A stretch of 64,000 nucleotides of DNA from Albugo candida (taxonomy: Eukaryota; Oomycota; Peronosporomycetes; Albuginales; Albuginaceae), in the NCBI GenBank assembly GCA_905220665.1, contig CAJNAR010000170.1, forward strand, positions 1 through 64,000, in the 5' to 3' direction. Position 1 is the stretch's first letter, and each line of letters begins with the position of its first letter. The notes below the pieces were generated by a model. That model was not told where the DNA came from. It ran no database searches and was given only the letters and a program-made list of their open reading frames with translations. Positions 26,629 to 36,132 of this stretch are shown here, piece by piece. Both the position numbers and the translations under genes were made by a program.

Positions 26629-27441
26629 GGGAATTGCTATGTCCACCCACCACGTGACTTCCTGACCAATCAAATTACTGATTTCTTTCCAATCAACTTT
26701 TTACTATGTGACTACAGTTTCACAGCCCTGCATGCCGATCAAAGGTATCGGAACTCATAGTTGCACACCTTTCTAGAATCTCAATTCTAGATCAGCTAAC
26801 TTTATCATGCTTTTCGTTGTACCGCGTCGTTCGAAAACAGTAAAGTACGCATTTACGGATCGTCATCATATGTCGTCTATCTACTACATCCTGCGAGAAA
26901 GTATTTAGGAGTTGAAAGTACGTTCAGTCTGGTCTGAGAATTAGAATGATAACGACAGCGGTCTTTTGCCGCATTTCTTGTAGCACGAGAAAGTTGTAAA
27001 TACATTTGTGACTTGTTTATGGCGGCTTTCGAGCGCACAGACGCCCTGCCGCTGTACTGTTATGGGATGGGCTATCATTTTCCAGATGTTGCACGTAACT
27101 GTTTTCAGTGGACTCGCCATCTTTATACCGCTATACCGCTTGTGTGCATCGCCCGAATTCCGAAGTGCCCTGTGCTGCAATCGAGTGCACGTTTGCGAAA
27201 GTTCTAGCAGAATTTTTTGGAATGAAAAGGGTGCTCTAAATTATCTCGTATGGGTGCGACACGGATAGCGGATTTTCAATACACCTGGTTTCAGGCCGTT
27301 CATGTCAGATTATATGCATCCAGGGTGGGTCTACCAATCAAAACTTCTGAGAGAAGTGCCCCTATCATAAAAAGGTGAGTGGAAATAACGCCGTAACCTG
27401 ATTGGTCAAAAAGTCACGCCGTGGTGGAAATGTCAATTCCC
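26629..27441. mobile_element. 813-bp MITE with ~70-bp inverted termini, inside Copia A
   Basis: The left end GGGAATTGCTATGTCCACCC and the reverse complement of the right end (GGGAATTGACATTTCCACCA) are imperfect inverted repeats. Similarity continues for about 70 bp through CGTGACTT, TGACCAATCA and ATTTCC. The flanks TTTTTATA (26,621-26,628) and TTTTTACA (27,442-27,449) form an 8-bp near-duplication. Removing the element brings the Copia frame ...PYRSL..AFLY back together with ..VAMCTRPDAAFAV, independent evidence for the boundaries. No transposase-like frame is visible inside. An 8-bp duplication fits a hAT-like non-autonomous element, though termini this long could also be MULE-like. Confidence 0.85.
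26772..26791. repeat. Perfect 8-bp hairpin inside the MITE
   Basis: TCTAGAAT is followed by the loop CTCA and then ATTCTAGA, a perfect 8-bp inverted repeat with a 4-nt loop. Function is unknown; it is simply a strong local palindrome within the non-autonomous element. Confidence 0.7.
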
Positions 27442-27449
27442 TTTTTACA

Positions 27450-27690
27450 TGTGGCAATGTGAACTTGACCAGATGCCGCATTCGCAGTTTGGCAGTCGAT
27501 TTCTAGGAAAATCCAAGCTCAGAACATTTGAGATGCAGGAATTTGGGTCTTACGTTACCTAAAAACGACTTCTGATTTCGGAATTATTGTAAAAGCGAAA
27601 CGTCGACTCTGAAAAATTCAGCATACAGTGATTCCGAATGGGCAAGCAATAGCGACGATAGACGTTCAATTTCCGGTACAATACTTTTGT
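27450..27690 (+). pseudogene. Copia A, RT/RNase H continuation after the MITE
   Basis: Directly after the MITE the same Copia resumes: a CTRPDAAFAV-like stretch (after one frame correction) and, from about 27,545, LRYLKTTSDFGIIVKA. These match the ...TRPD..FAV...RYLKGT...G motifs that link RT and RNase H. After about 27,620 similarity fades. The exact junction with the oppositely oriented Copia B lies somewhere in 27,600-27,780. Confidence 0.7.
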
Positions 27691-27987
27691 AAACATTATG
27701 CCAGTCGTATCCAAATCTAGACTACAAAAGAACGTCGCGCCAATCACAGCTTCACCACTCTGAGAACTAACGCCCAATCGACTGCTGTTGGTGGATGGGT
27801 ACGTATCGTCAGCTTACGCACAGCGAAATTGATTTCTGGACGAGTGCGGCGCGCAAACAATAAAAGGCTGCGAAGCCCGAAACTTCTTGATAGTTGGCTT
27901 CTTGGCTGAACGTATCTCCAAGCGGTCCGAATTCGATGCTGGACTATCGATGTAGTCTTGACCGATAGGCGTGATAATCGGATGCGC

Positions 27988-28281
27988 TTAATCCAGATCC
28001 ACTTTCATTAATAATACGCATATGGACGGCTCCTGATCGAAAGAGTATCCATCACCTTTGCTGTACCGAACTCGCATTCCCAAGAATTTTCTGACGGGCC
28101 TGAGATTCTTGATTAAAAGACTTGAAAGGCTATCAAATGTCGACTCGATTCTTGAAAGACTTAACCCCGTTATCAGTATATCGTCGACATATAATCTTGA
28201 AACCGTAATTCCTGTTGTCCCTTGATCGTAATACAAGCATGAGTCAGTCTTACAATCAAATCGTTTCTCGAAGTAAATCAA
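27988..28281 (-). pseudogene. Copia B reverse transcriptase C-terminal half
   Basis: After the deletion junction the frame reads SCLYYDQGTTGI, LYVDDILITG (intact YVDD polymerase box near 28,180), IKNLRPVRKFLGMRV and GYSFDQEPSI. These are the usual Copia RT blocks downstream of the active site. An in-frame stop follows near 27,988. Further downstream a shifted frame reads RTRPEINFAVRKL near 27,820-27,860, the RT/RNase H connection. Confidence 0.8.
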
Positions 28282-28289
28282 AAAATTTG

Positions 28290-28628
28290 GAACTACGTAG
28301 CTGCTTCATTCTTAGTCTTGGCCAAGAATACTCGAAAATATTTCATTTTTTAGTTGATGGAATTGATCAAATATCGAATTCTGCTTCGGTCTTTAGGGCC
28401 CTTCAAATCACTGCACATAACTCCACGAATTCCTTCCAACGGTAAGTTCATACCGGTATCTTTCCGAGACTGTTTATTCTTTGTTTGCTTGCTTTCCGTG
28501 CAAGTAATGAATTTCAATCGCCGATGGTCATCAAACTCGATCCCTGATTCCGGAAGCTTTGTTATAGTCTCAATAGTATCGTAGTTCGATTGACCGAATC
28601 GTTGGTGGAAGTGCAGAAGGTCTCTCAT
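28290..28628 (-). pseudogene. Copia B GAG-pre-integrase and start of integrase
   Basis: Reads LLHFHQRFGQSNYDTIETI (pre-integrase HxRxGH-like motif), then CTESKQTKNKQSRKDTG and SDLKGP, the first integrase Asp. Copia C has the same pieces (CRQRKQSTNRQSTQDTG, SDLKGPMTP). Immediately after, the frame reads IYFEKRFDC, equivalent to YIEQRFDC in Copia C, and there the integrase ends: the following residues belong to RT. Confidence 0.75.
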
Positions 28629-29069
28629 CTACTTGTTTCTTCTGTCCACGAACTCAAGTGAAGCAATTATGTCAATGGCACCGGAGAGCGTTCTTGACCT
28701 TCTGTATCGATGGAGAGAACGTTCTTGGCCATATTCACTTCGAACACGATCGCACCATGAGAACTACGCTGAACAACTCTCGATCCATCTGCTTGATACG
28801 TCAATTTGCATCCTTTAGCCTCAAGAGAGCATTCCTCGGTAATCCGCTGACTGTTCCGACAATATCAGCCGTTTCGATACATCCATCTTCATTCCTTCGC
28901 ATTTGAAAGTATGCATGATTCGTTGCATTCCGTACGATGTTGTAACATGTTCATATCCATTACGAGATGCCTGCTGGATCCGCTGTCTAATATCCATGCT
29001 TTTTTCGTTTGTTCCAGCGTAGCTTTTGCATCCAATCTCTAATACGATGTCTTCGTTGCTGGAGGAGCT

Positions 29070-29348
29070 TTATTTCCTGCAATCCTTTCTCATATGTCCA
29101 CTTTTCCTACAATTGCAACATTTCATTTGCTTCTTCGGCTTGGATCCCCTTACTGCACCGATTCGGCCCCGAATCCAGTTTTTTGCCTCTCTTGATGCAT
29201 CACTGTTGGTGTCTGAATCCATAAGCTGGTCAAAGTGGCACACTCCCTCGGCTTGCCTTCTGGTGTCTTCTCTCATTGTATTAACACTGGCCATCAGAGC
29301 TTGTTTGAAATCAGGCTTTGCATACTTCATAACGCTTTTTAGAAGCAT
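29070..29348 (-). pseudogene. Copia B gag C-terminus with zinc knuckle
   Basis: The minus frame reads LLKSVMKYAKPDFKQALMAS and ends in CCNCRKSGHMRKDC, a perfect CX2CX4HX4C retroviral-type zinc knuckle near 29,075-29,115. This motif binds the element RNA in virus-like particles. It continues the gag frame above after another frameshift. Confidence 0.8.
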
Positions 29349-29370
29349 ATCGTCTGCTCCACCGACTCCT

Positions 29371-30050
29371 TCACTGAATGCCGACAGGAATGGAAAAAAT
29401 TCGCTTCAAGAACGTCCATTCGGTTTTTTTTTGCGGTGAAAAAGCGTGTTGCTTGCGTGCTGGTGATTTGGGCCGAAACACTTCGTTGACTTGGTCCATC
29501 ACATCTTCGACTCTAGAGCATTGACTCATCCATTGAAGTACTTGCTGACCGTGATAAGTAAGAGCTTTCCCGCTTAGATGCCGTCCAAGACAGGCCAGCT
29601 TCACCTCCTCACTCCAAATCCCGCCGGGTGCTTGTTGCGCATGCAACAGTTGCCGCAAGAAAAGATTACCCCATTGCGTAAACGGCTCACCAAGTCCAGA
29701 GTATGTTTCTTTCCCACCTAATAACTGAATGGCGTGCTTCATATCCCTTGCTGCTGATACTCTCACTCGATTAAACCCGTCCAACGCATTATGTATCATG
29801 GCATGGACAAAGATATTCCTCATCCCGCTTCCACGATGCTGCATCTGTTTCGCATCCAGGGATGACATTGCAAAACCCTGTCGTTGGTTGCTTGAACCAG
29901 CAAATCTGCTCTCCGTTCGCGAGGGTGGTACGGGCGAGCCGACGCTCCACTCGGTCTCGATTTGTCCAGTAGATTTCCGATTGCCTCCAGCAGCAGCATC
30001 ATTCGTTCCATCTTCGACTCATCTGATCCGTCGGATTCTTCCATGCTCTT
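29371..30050 (-). pseudogene. Copia B gag remnant
   Basis: Two overlapping minus-strand frames share the coding region. The upstream one begins near MEESDGSDESKMERMMLLLE (a start at about 30,043). The downstream one, from 29,868, reads MRNIFVHAMIHNALDGFNRV, then FTQWGNLFLRQLLHAQQAPGG and LACLGRHLSGKALTYHGQQV. The pattern '...LSGKALTYH' is like the gag '...LLGSYLQGMAERYYH' of Copia C nearby. A frameshift separates the two halves near 29,870. Confidence 0.65.
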
Positions 30051-30065
30051 AGCGGATGGAATCTT

Positions 30066-30081
30066 GATTGGTCTTATAACC
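30066..30081 (-). promoter_or_regulatory. Copia B primer-binding site, half-tRNA type
   Basis: On the minus strand the LTR-like end CTCCAACA is followed at once by GGTTATAAGACCAATC. This resembles GGTTATGAGCCC, the complement of the anticodon stem-loop of initiator tRNA-Met, as used by Drosophila copia and yeast Ty5, with two differences. It implies priming by a cleaved half-tRNA rather than a tRNA 3' end. The match is by eye. Confidence 0.5.
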
Positions 30082-30215
30082 TGTTGGAGGTTAGCGAAGA
30101 TGGTGGCGTTCCAGTTAAATTGCCGAAACAATTTTCTTAATCCAATTCCCAACCAACCGTTTAGACTAAGGCCCAAGTGCTACTAGAAAGCTAAAGCACA
30201 TTCTTAAGTCCTTCC
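30082..30215 (-). repeat. Probable 5' LTR of Copia B (partner missing)
   Basis: In + orientation this stretch starts TGTTGGAGG, so on the minus strand it ends in CA just before the primer-binding site, as an LTR should. Its other end is not defined. The C-terminal codons of the adjacent DDE transposase fade out near 30,220, which gives an LTR of roughly 110-140 bp, similar to the ~140-bp LTRs of Copia C. No second copy was found at the left end. Confidence 0.4.
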
Positions 30216-30219
30216 CACG

Positions 30220-30971
30220 GCTTTTCCCCGTCAAGTCCTTCCGATATACATCTATGTATCGAAAATATTTCTTCGCACGATGTCGAATGGTTGTGAGGGG
30301 GATAGATTCCAGAGCCTTAGGACTGCGCTAACCAGGCCTTTCCAGCTGGAGTCACAATTTTTGCGATCATAAAGCTTGGCAGCACCCAGAAGTTCTTAAT
30401 AAAGTTGAACTCACAGGCAGGGCAGGGACGTAATCAACGCAAGTAGATGAATTGCAGAATTTATTTTTATCAAAGTAAATTTCTGAAAAATTTATTTATC
30501 AAGTGTCCAGCGGCAACGATTAGTTCTTCCAACATGCCTTTCTGCTCCATGAAGTCATGTTCGTGGTCAATCGTATTTCTTGTACAGCACATTATTGAGA
30601 CAAGGCCTTTGTCATTGAAACAAAGACACATGCCATCTTTCCACAGGCCCCTTTCAGTAAAAACTACTTTCAATCCTTTTGGCAACCCGAAGAGAAGGAA
30701 AGGTTGAACAATATATTCAAATGGAAAGTCATTCAACTCAACAGCTCCTTCACCTCGAAGAGTAACATTAAGATGAGTGTCATGGAAGCGGATTGGCTGG
30801 ACTCCCGACAAGGGCATCAGTAGCAAATGCAGCACGACTGGTGCATTGTCAAACGCAAAGAGAGCTTTGGATGTGGGGTACTGTGTCCCAAAGAAGAGAA
30901 TTGCACGATCTTTCACTTGTTAGAATAGATCTTCATCAGTCCACCACCCATCATAATTCTTGCCAGGTTGC
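30220..30971 (-). pseudogene. DDE transposase 1, C-terminal part
   Basis: Continues from the hAT insertion with MQPGKNYDGWWTDEDL, one in-frame stop, then AILFFGTQYPTSKALFAFDNAP (second catalytic Asp in FDN), GLPKGLKVVFTERGLWKDG and MEQKGMLEELIVAAGHLI. After frame disruption near 30,460 it gives CEFNFIKNFW, equivalent to NHIENFWG with the last catalytic Glu changed to Lys, followed by residues matching the C-terminus RRYMDVYRK of its relatives. Blocks and order agree with the other two copies in the window. Confidence 0.75.
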
Positions 30972-30979
30972 ATAATAAC
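30972..30979. repeat. hAT target-site duplication, left copy
   Basis: ATAATAAC, identical to 33,677-33,684 on the other side of the hAT element. Confidence 0.95.
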
Positions 30980-33676
30980 TAAGGATGTGCTTAAAACAAA
31001 TTCCACAATTAGACAAAACAAACATTGTTTTATACACGTTTATACAAGGACCTTTTGTCTTTTTCCACCGTGCAATTTCCGTGGGTTTCTTTCTCCTGAG
31101 GAGGAAAAAAATACCATATAAATTAGCAAAGCCAATGCCTCGCCCTCAAGATCCTATCTGGTTGCTCTTTGGTCCCAAGTATAAGGATCCTTATGAGGAC
31201 AAAAGAATAGAAAGAGTGCGATGCAATGCCTGTAGCGAGTCAGTCGTTGCTTCGGCGTAACGGCTAAAGGAGCACTCAAAAAGTGTTCCGCTAGGGGCAG
31301 AGACGGAATTGATAGACTGCCACCTTCGAGCGAAGTTCCTCAGGCAGGTGGTAGCAATATAAGGAGCACTATAAAAACATTAGCGGCGTGTTGACAGTTT
31401 CAAACAGAATTGATACTACTTCAGAGTCACCACGTGGTCAGAGTCAAAGCTCTCAGCATCAACAGCAACTTACCAAGAGAAGCAACAGGGTAACAGATGG
31501 TACAATTACTGCATTGCAGACTCTATCTCTCCCGAACAGCAAACCAGACTGGAAGGACTGTTAGCTAAGGCACTACATCACTCCAGCCTACCATTCGCGG
31601 TGTTTGAAAGTGCAGGCTGGTATCAGTTCTTCCTAGCTGTTTGCCCCGGTCTAAGGATCCCTAGCCGAGAGAAGATTGGAGATGAATAGCTCGATAGTGA
31701 ATACCAGAACGTTATGCGAGACACGCTGACAGAGATATCAGAATGGCAGATGATGTGCTTTTCGATTGACGGCGCGACCAACGTCCAAGGTAAGAAACTG
31801 CTCAATCTTATGGCTTGTGGCTCAAAAGCCCTGTTCTGGAACACTGTACTATGGAGTTGCGGCGTGACTCCTCCGAATATTTCAAAGAAAAAGGTGCTAG
31901 ATTGCCAGAGCCGCCTTAAGGTGTCATTGGACAGAATTTCAACTGAGAACAACATACTTGAGGGTATTGAAACCAATGAATTGATGTGGTCTTCGTATCT
32001 GACTCTCTGAATGCCATGAAGAAATTAAGGAAGGTGCTGTGTAGCTTTGGAGCATTTGCAGTAGTTTTTGGATGTGCACCATATACCCTTAATACCTTTT
32101 CTCTGAATATTTTGAAGCTCGAAATAACCGCTCAAACTCTGAAAGAAGCAATGTTCATCGTGAAAAATCTCCAATGCATACATCTTGCCCAATCGCTCTT
32201 TGGTCAGCTCTGTGACGAAAAACCTCACCGACTCATACATTGATTCTCTTCACGGGTACTCGATAGTCGACAGCACATTTTATGTTTGTGAGACTCAATT
32301 ATGTGAAGTCAGTGGTTACATCGATCCCTGCAGCAGTCACTCACGATGACCTCTTCGATGAAGTGGCAGTGCCTGATGTTTTGGTTGGTGAAATCATGAA
32401 CACGTCATTCTAGAGAAGGTGCGCGGCCATAGAAGTGGTCATGAAGCCCATCTGCGCTTGTATTGCTTACTTTGAGGGCGATGAGGCGACCTTTTCTCCA
32501 TTGTATGCCTGTTTTCTCTATCTAAAGTTTAGTTTATCAAAGCTCAAAAGAAACTCTAGAGATATTCTCGCGTTGGATGATGCAGCACTTGATCAGTTAG
32601 ATACGCATTTAGAGAGCAGGCTCAAGGATATATACAGCCTGGCGCATGCCTTGGCATTTCCAACTGATCCTCTCTTTGATGAAATAAAAGACAGGCTTCG
32701 CAAGATAATGTCAATAGATTCATGGGGATGGGTCTAGGCAGCTAGTCTCATCAGCGCCGGAAGGCCCTAAAGCAGATTGCACCAGGGGATGCGTCCCAGA
32801 TAGTTCTGGGTGAGTGGGCAAGGTATTGCATTTGAAAGCCGATAAGCTCAGACTTATTTCCTATAGCACGGACTATGAAACCGGCACTGTTGTGGTCGCA
32901 GATGCAGGGTAAATATCCCAATCTTGCACCGCTATTAAATTTAGGTACACAGTAATCCTAATAAGCTGGATGCGGTGAACGCCGCGGCCACAAAGCTGCA
33001 AAGCGTGTGCACAACAATAGAAGAACCCGGCTTGGAGGACAAAAAGTGGAGAAGCAGACCTTTGTGATCTTTAATGCTAAGCAAATATCTCGTAGTTTAG
33101 GAGACTACAGGAAAGGGACAATCTTGGAAGCTATGGCAACTCTGAAGGTAACTCCTGAATAGCAGGAGGCGGCTGCTAATTCATCGGCTTCCAACGAGGG
33201 CGAGAACATCGGTGCTACAGTGCGCCGTTGCACCGATATTGACGATCAGGATGTTGACAGTGGGGATGTCAACGACATGGAGGATTAAGGGCTGATTGGA
33301 CTGCTGAATGGAGTTGCACAGCCGTCTGCCTTGTCAGACGTGCAGCTGTTTGGAGAGAGGAAGAAAGCAATGACGGGAAACCTCAACAACAGTAGAGCAG
33401 GAACCCACCAATTGGCGATGACAGAAACTGCTGGCAGCCAAGGATCCAAGAAGAGGAAACACTTGCAGCTGACCAAGTTTTCCTCCTCTGACGAGAACGC
33501 AAAGAGCAGTGATAAATATAACAACTCCGATAGAGATGATGAGTGAGAACCCCAAAATAGTAATGATTAGGTGAATAAAAAACCAAAAACAATTGTGCGA
33601 TGCAATTGGACGTATAAAACATGTAACAAACACCACATGTTGTATAAAACAGGGGTTTCAAACATACACATCCTTA
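30980..33676 (+). mobile_element. hAT transposon, 2,697 bp with 8-bp target duplication
   Basis: The left end TAAGGATGTG (30,980-30,989) and right end CACATCCTTA (33,667-33,676) are perfect 10-bp inverted repeats. They are flanked by the identical 8-bp sequence ATAATAAC at 30,972-30,979 and 33,677-33,684, which also fits the hAT target preference nTnnnnAn. Removing the element and one duplicate restores the DDE transposase frame WVIMQPGKNYDGWW across the site. The element is full length but its gene is broken. Confidence 0.95.
31135..33546 (+). pseudogene. hAT transposase, decayed
   Basis: Start at the ATG of MPRPQDPIWLLFGP. First comes a BED-type zinc finger (LFGPKYKDPYEDKRIERVRC, CNACSESV, then a stop in place of the next codon, followed by RLKEHSK) near 31,140-31,285. 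A DUF659-like catalytic section follows (MRDTLTEISEWQMMCFSIDG, 31,714-31,785; then SDSLNAMKKLRKVL and VKNLQCIHLAQSLFGQLC, 31,995-32,210), and then the C-terminal hAT dimerisation region (KPALLWSQMQGKYPNLAPLL near 32,880; RTRLGGQKVEKQTFVIFNAK near 33,020). The tail is acidic and serine-rich, ending at 33,546. Multiple stops and frameshifts are present. It would have cut and pasted the element in the nucleus. Confidence 0.85.
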
Positions 33677-33684
33677 ATAATAAC
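33677..33684. repeat. hAT target-site duplication, right copy
   Basis: ATAATAAC, identical to 30,972-30,979. The pair defines both ends of the insertion. Confidence 0.95.
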
Positions 33685-34974
33685 CCACGCTTCTCTTAGG
33701 ATGCTAGGATGCTCGAGCTGCTTAAAAAACTCACTCAGTCATAGGCAACCTCCAACCTCAGACAAGAAGTCGCTGACATGGATTGATCTTACAGCGCCTC
33801 CTTTTTGAAGTGGTTTCTGCCCATCCTTCAGCCAAAGATTCTTCTGCATCGTGTGCCGCGAAGGTACGTTCATCGTATGTTACAAGAACGATCGGCTCTC
33901 CCACTTGCCAGGTTTCAAACTCCATCTTCCTTCCTGATAATATGTGCATCTTCACTTCAAGATCCGCAATGCACTTCCGGAAGATATTACGGTACTTCAT
34001 AACGTCGGGGAGTTCATAATCATCTACGAACATTTCGTTGGCGGACTCTGGAAAGCTGTAGTCCCATTCTGCATCCATCGGATTGCGGTCTTATCAGAAC
34101 TCACTTTGGTGCTTCCTGCATTGAGATGAATGTGACGAGTGACGTGCTCGGTGAATTCATCGGCGTCAATTTTGCATCTGTTCTGACGGAGATAAAATAT
34201 GACTTTGGAAAGAGCATATCTATCCATCAAAAGCCGTTTGACTTGATATGTTGGCCTTGCTTGCTCTTCGAAAGATCGCCAATGGCTAGACACATGGTTC
34301 TTAAGTGCGAAGTAATCGACGAAACCATGATTCTTTCCCCACTGCCTAGAATATGACTTCTGAGGCTTGAAGCTTCTAAACAGTTGAATCATCATTAAGA
34401 CAATGAAATGTTACTTCAAAAAATATACTCAAGCAAAAGATTAACAACCTCAACTTACGGGTTATCTCTTTAAAAGGAGATGGAAACAAGATGTGATAGC
34501 AGCGAGTCGTGCACGTTGATCTTTGTTGGTTGTCTGTTTGGCCTGCTGGTCAAGTTTCGGCATTGCAGCGGCAAGGTGTCCCTCGGCCTTGTCGTCAATT
34601 TCGTTCTCATGCTCATCTTCGTCATTATTTTTCATGCTTTCGTTCTCATTTTCTGGTCCTGCTTGTGCATTATAAATTAAAAGTATCTTCCGCGTCGGCA
34701 AGAACAAGTGCAGCATTGCGGTTTTCTGCACGTTTTCTTCATCGAGTATGGATCGAGTTGCCGATGTACCGACCCAGACGGTTCGAAATAGAATGTTTTT
34801 TAGTGCTGCAAAGTCTACTTCATTATTAGTGAAACCCTCAGCCTTTTCGACCTCAAGCTCCGAATCATCGTTCCCCTCCATATCATAGGCCAAAATTTGG
34901 CTTATTGAAATCGGAAGGTTGGGCAAGTCTTCACTTAGAATTCTTAGGTTCCCATATAGCTCTGGCAGCCTCAA
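33685..34974 (-). pseudogene. DDE transposase 1, N-terminal and first catalytic part
   Basis: Three minus-strand frames follow one another. 34,974-34,462 is an acidic, low-complexity N-terminal part (runs of D, E and N) with MPKLDQQAKQTTNKDQRARL. 34,395-34,024 carries a presumably DNA-binding section. 34,078-33,758 reads WQVGEPIVLVTYDERTFAAH, the first catalytic Asp in the (H/Y)DE block, and then LAEGW. The companion copy at 46.0 kb has LILVTHDESVFSAND at this place. Between the first two frames a GTAAGT...TTTAG pair (34,458 to 34,376) could be an 83-bp intron, but a stop just before it makes this uncertain. After the hAT site the protein continues at 30,971. Confidence 0.75.
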
Positions 34975-35250
34975 TTCGAACTTTTTTCGATGTTCTTGAC
35001 AGTTTGAGCTGCTGTGAACGTTATGTTGGTTGGAGATTCAAATTATGGTGGTAGTGACTGGTTGCAATTAGAAACGGAAAGCGAACGCGGGAAAGAAAAT
35101 AACCATGAAATATATTTCAATTTATTTCGACATTATTAAGCTACACTAATCCTGATTGGCTGACAAACAGGCTATTGTCACGTTAGAAGTATAGGCTGCA
35201 TGAAAATGAGAATTTTCAACTTGGCCGTGAAATCCTGGAGTTGATGGTTA

Positions 35251-35393
35251 TGTTTTTTTTGAGAGAGGGTAAAATCAGGAGTGCTATATCAAGAAATTAG
35301 CATAACTGTTTGGTAGAAAAGACGTCACGCTTCATAAAGAAATCTAATCCAGTCTCCGTGCACACGAACATCAACGTCATTCGATTTCCAACA
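35251..35393 (-). repeat. Copia C 3' LTR
   Basis: 143 bp, matching 39,868-40,005 along its full length (GAGAGAGG, TCAGGAGTGCTATATCAAGAA and CATTCGATTTCCAAC shared). On the minus strand it begins TGTTGGAAATCG and ends AAAAACA. Confidence 0.9.
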
Positions 35394-35403
35394 TTCCTCC
35401 ATC
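35394..35403 (-). other. Copia C polypurine tract
   Basis: On the minus strand GATGGAGGAA lies immediately before the 3' LTR start TGTTGG. This is the expected place and composition of the plus-strand primer. Confidence 0.65.
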
Positions 35404-35666
35404 GTTCGTTTTTCGGCTCAGATGTTTTCAAGTCCACATCCTGGTCATGATACGGCTCACTACCGTTTGTTTAGACCGAGAAGAATTTTTTACTCCTCCA
35501 ACCTCGGTGCATGAAGCTCCTTTATCGTCATGTCAGCTGGCATGCTAGAGCCTATTCGGTCTTGAGAATCCCACGTTTGGCGTGCGAGCCCACAAAATTC
35601 GTTCTCCCGTCAATGCGTTTTGCTTTTGATGAAGATTCTCCTGCAAGCTGCACGAGTACTGCCTGG

Positions 35667-36132
35667 TTATCGACCTAGAGCGACATCGGTATAACACAAT
35701 TTATCCCCATCTCTCCCACCAATTCTCTGATGCCAATCATCTCTGCAACCACAACCGACGCTGCAGTGTATTTTGCTTTCATGGTAGAGAGAGAAACACC
35801 GCTTTGTTTCGAATAAACCATTCAGCTGGCATTCCCGCCACTTCGATGTTTCCTCCGGTAACGGATCCGCGTTCAGCCTTGTCTGCAGCAATATCTGCAT
35901 CACTATAACCCACCAATTTGAGTGGTTTATTCAAATCGTCGTGTCGTTTCATTCGTATACGAAGGTTCTTTGACCCTTGGAGGTACCTGGCTATCTTCTT
36001 GGCAAGCTTCCAATCACCTTCAGTCGTACAATGCGTACATCTTGTAGCACGATGTACCACAAACGAAATATCAGGGCGGGTACTTCGCGATATCCATAGC
36101 AGCTTTCCCACGAGGGATTGATACGTACGCAC
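35667..36132 (-). pseudogene. Copia C RNase H and RT connection
   Basis: Reads TYQSLVGKLLWISRSTRPDI, FVVHRATRCTH and KKIARYLQGSKNLRI. RNase H motifs follow: LVGYSDADIAADKAERGSVTG, with the first acidic residues in SDAD. A frame change near 35,780 gives the last RNase H block, a VDNQAV stretch near 35,670. These are characteristic Copia blocks in the right order. Confidence 0.85.

Larger units (their letters stand above)
27700..30220 (-). mobile_element. Copia retrotransposon B, internally deleted
   Basis: Minus-strand Copia in the order LTR end (~30,082 and above), primer-binding site, gag, zinc knuckle, GAG-pre-integrase, start of integrase, then a jump into reverse transcriptase and the RT/RNase H connection. 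Most of the integrase core and the N-terminal half of RT are missing, and no second LTR is visible at the left. It lies back to back with Copia A and to the right it cuts the C-terminal end of a DDE transposase. Confidence 0.8.
30190..35193 (-). mobile_element. DDE transposon 1, interrupted by a hAT element
   Basis: A minus-strand DDE transposon whose coding parts lie at 33,685-34,974 and 30,220-30,979, separated by the hAT insertion at 30,980-33,676. Its right terminus ends ...TTGTCACGTTAGAAGTATA at 35,193. The complement, TATACTTCTAACGTGACAA, is shared with the start of DDE transposon 2 at 45,610, marking it as a family terminus. The left terminus is lost where Copia B begins. Several stops and frameshifts make it inactive. 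Confidence 0.8.

Noticed and set aside
26941..27268. Short frames inside the MITE (e.g. 27,008-27,268) as a gene
   Set aside because: They lie wholly inside a non-coding element with inverted ends, and show no motif.
28215..28906. + strand frames overlapping Copia B
   Set aside because: Antisense of recognisable GAG-pre-integrase and RT codons on the minus strand.
33285..33661. Minus-strand hydrophobic frames over the hAT tail
   Set aside because: They are antisense of the acidic/serine-rich C-terminus of the hAT transposase; hydrophobicity is a by-product of the reverse complement.
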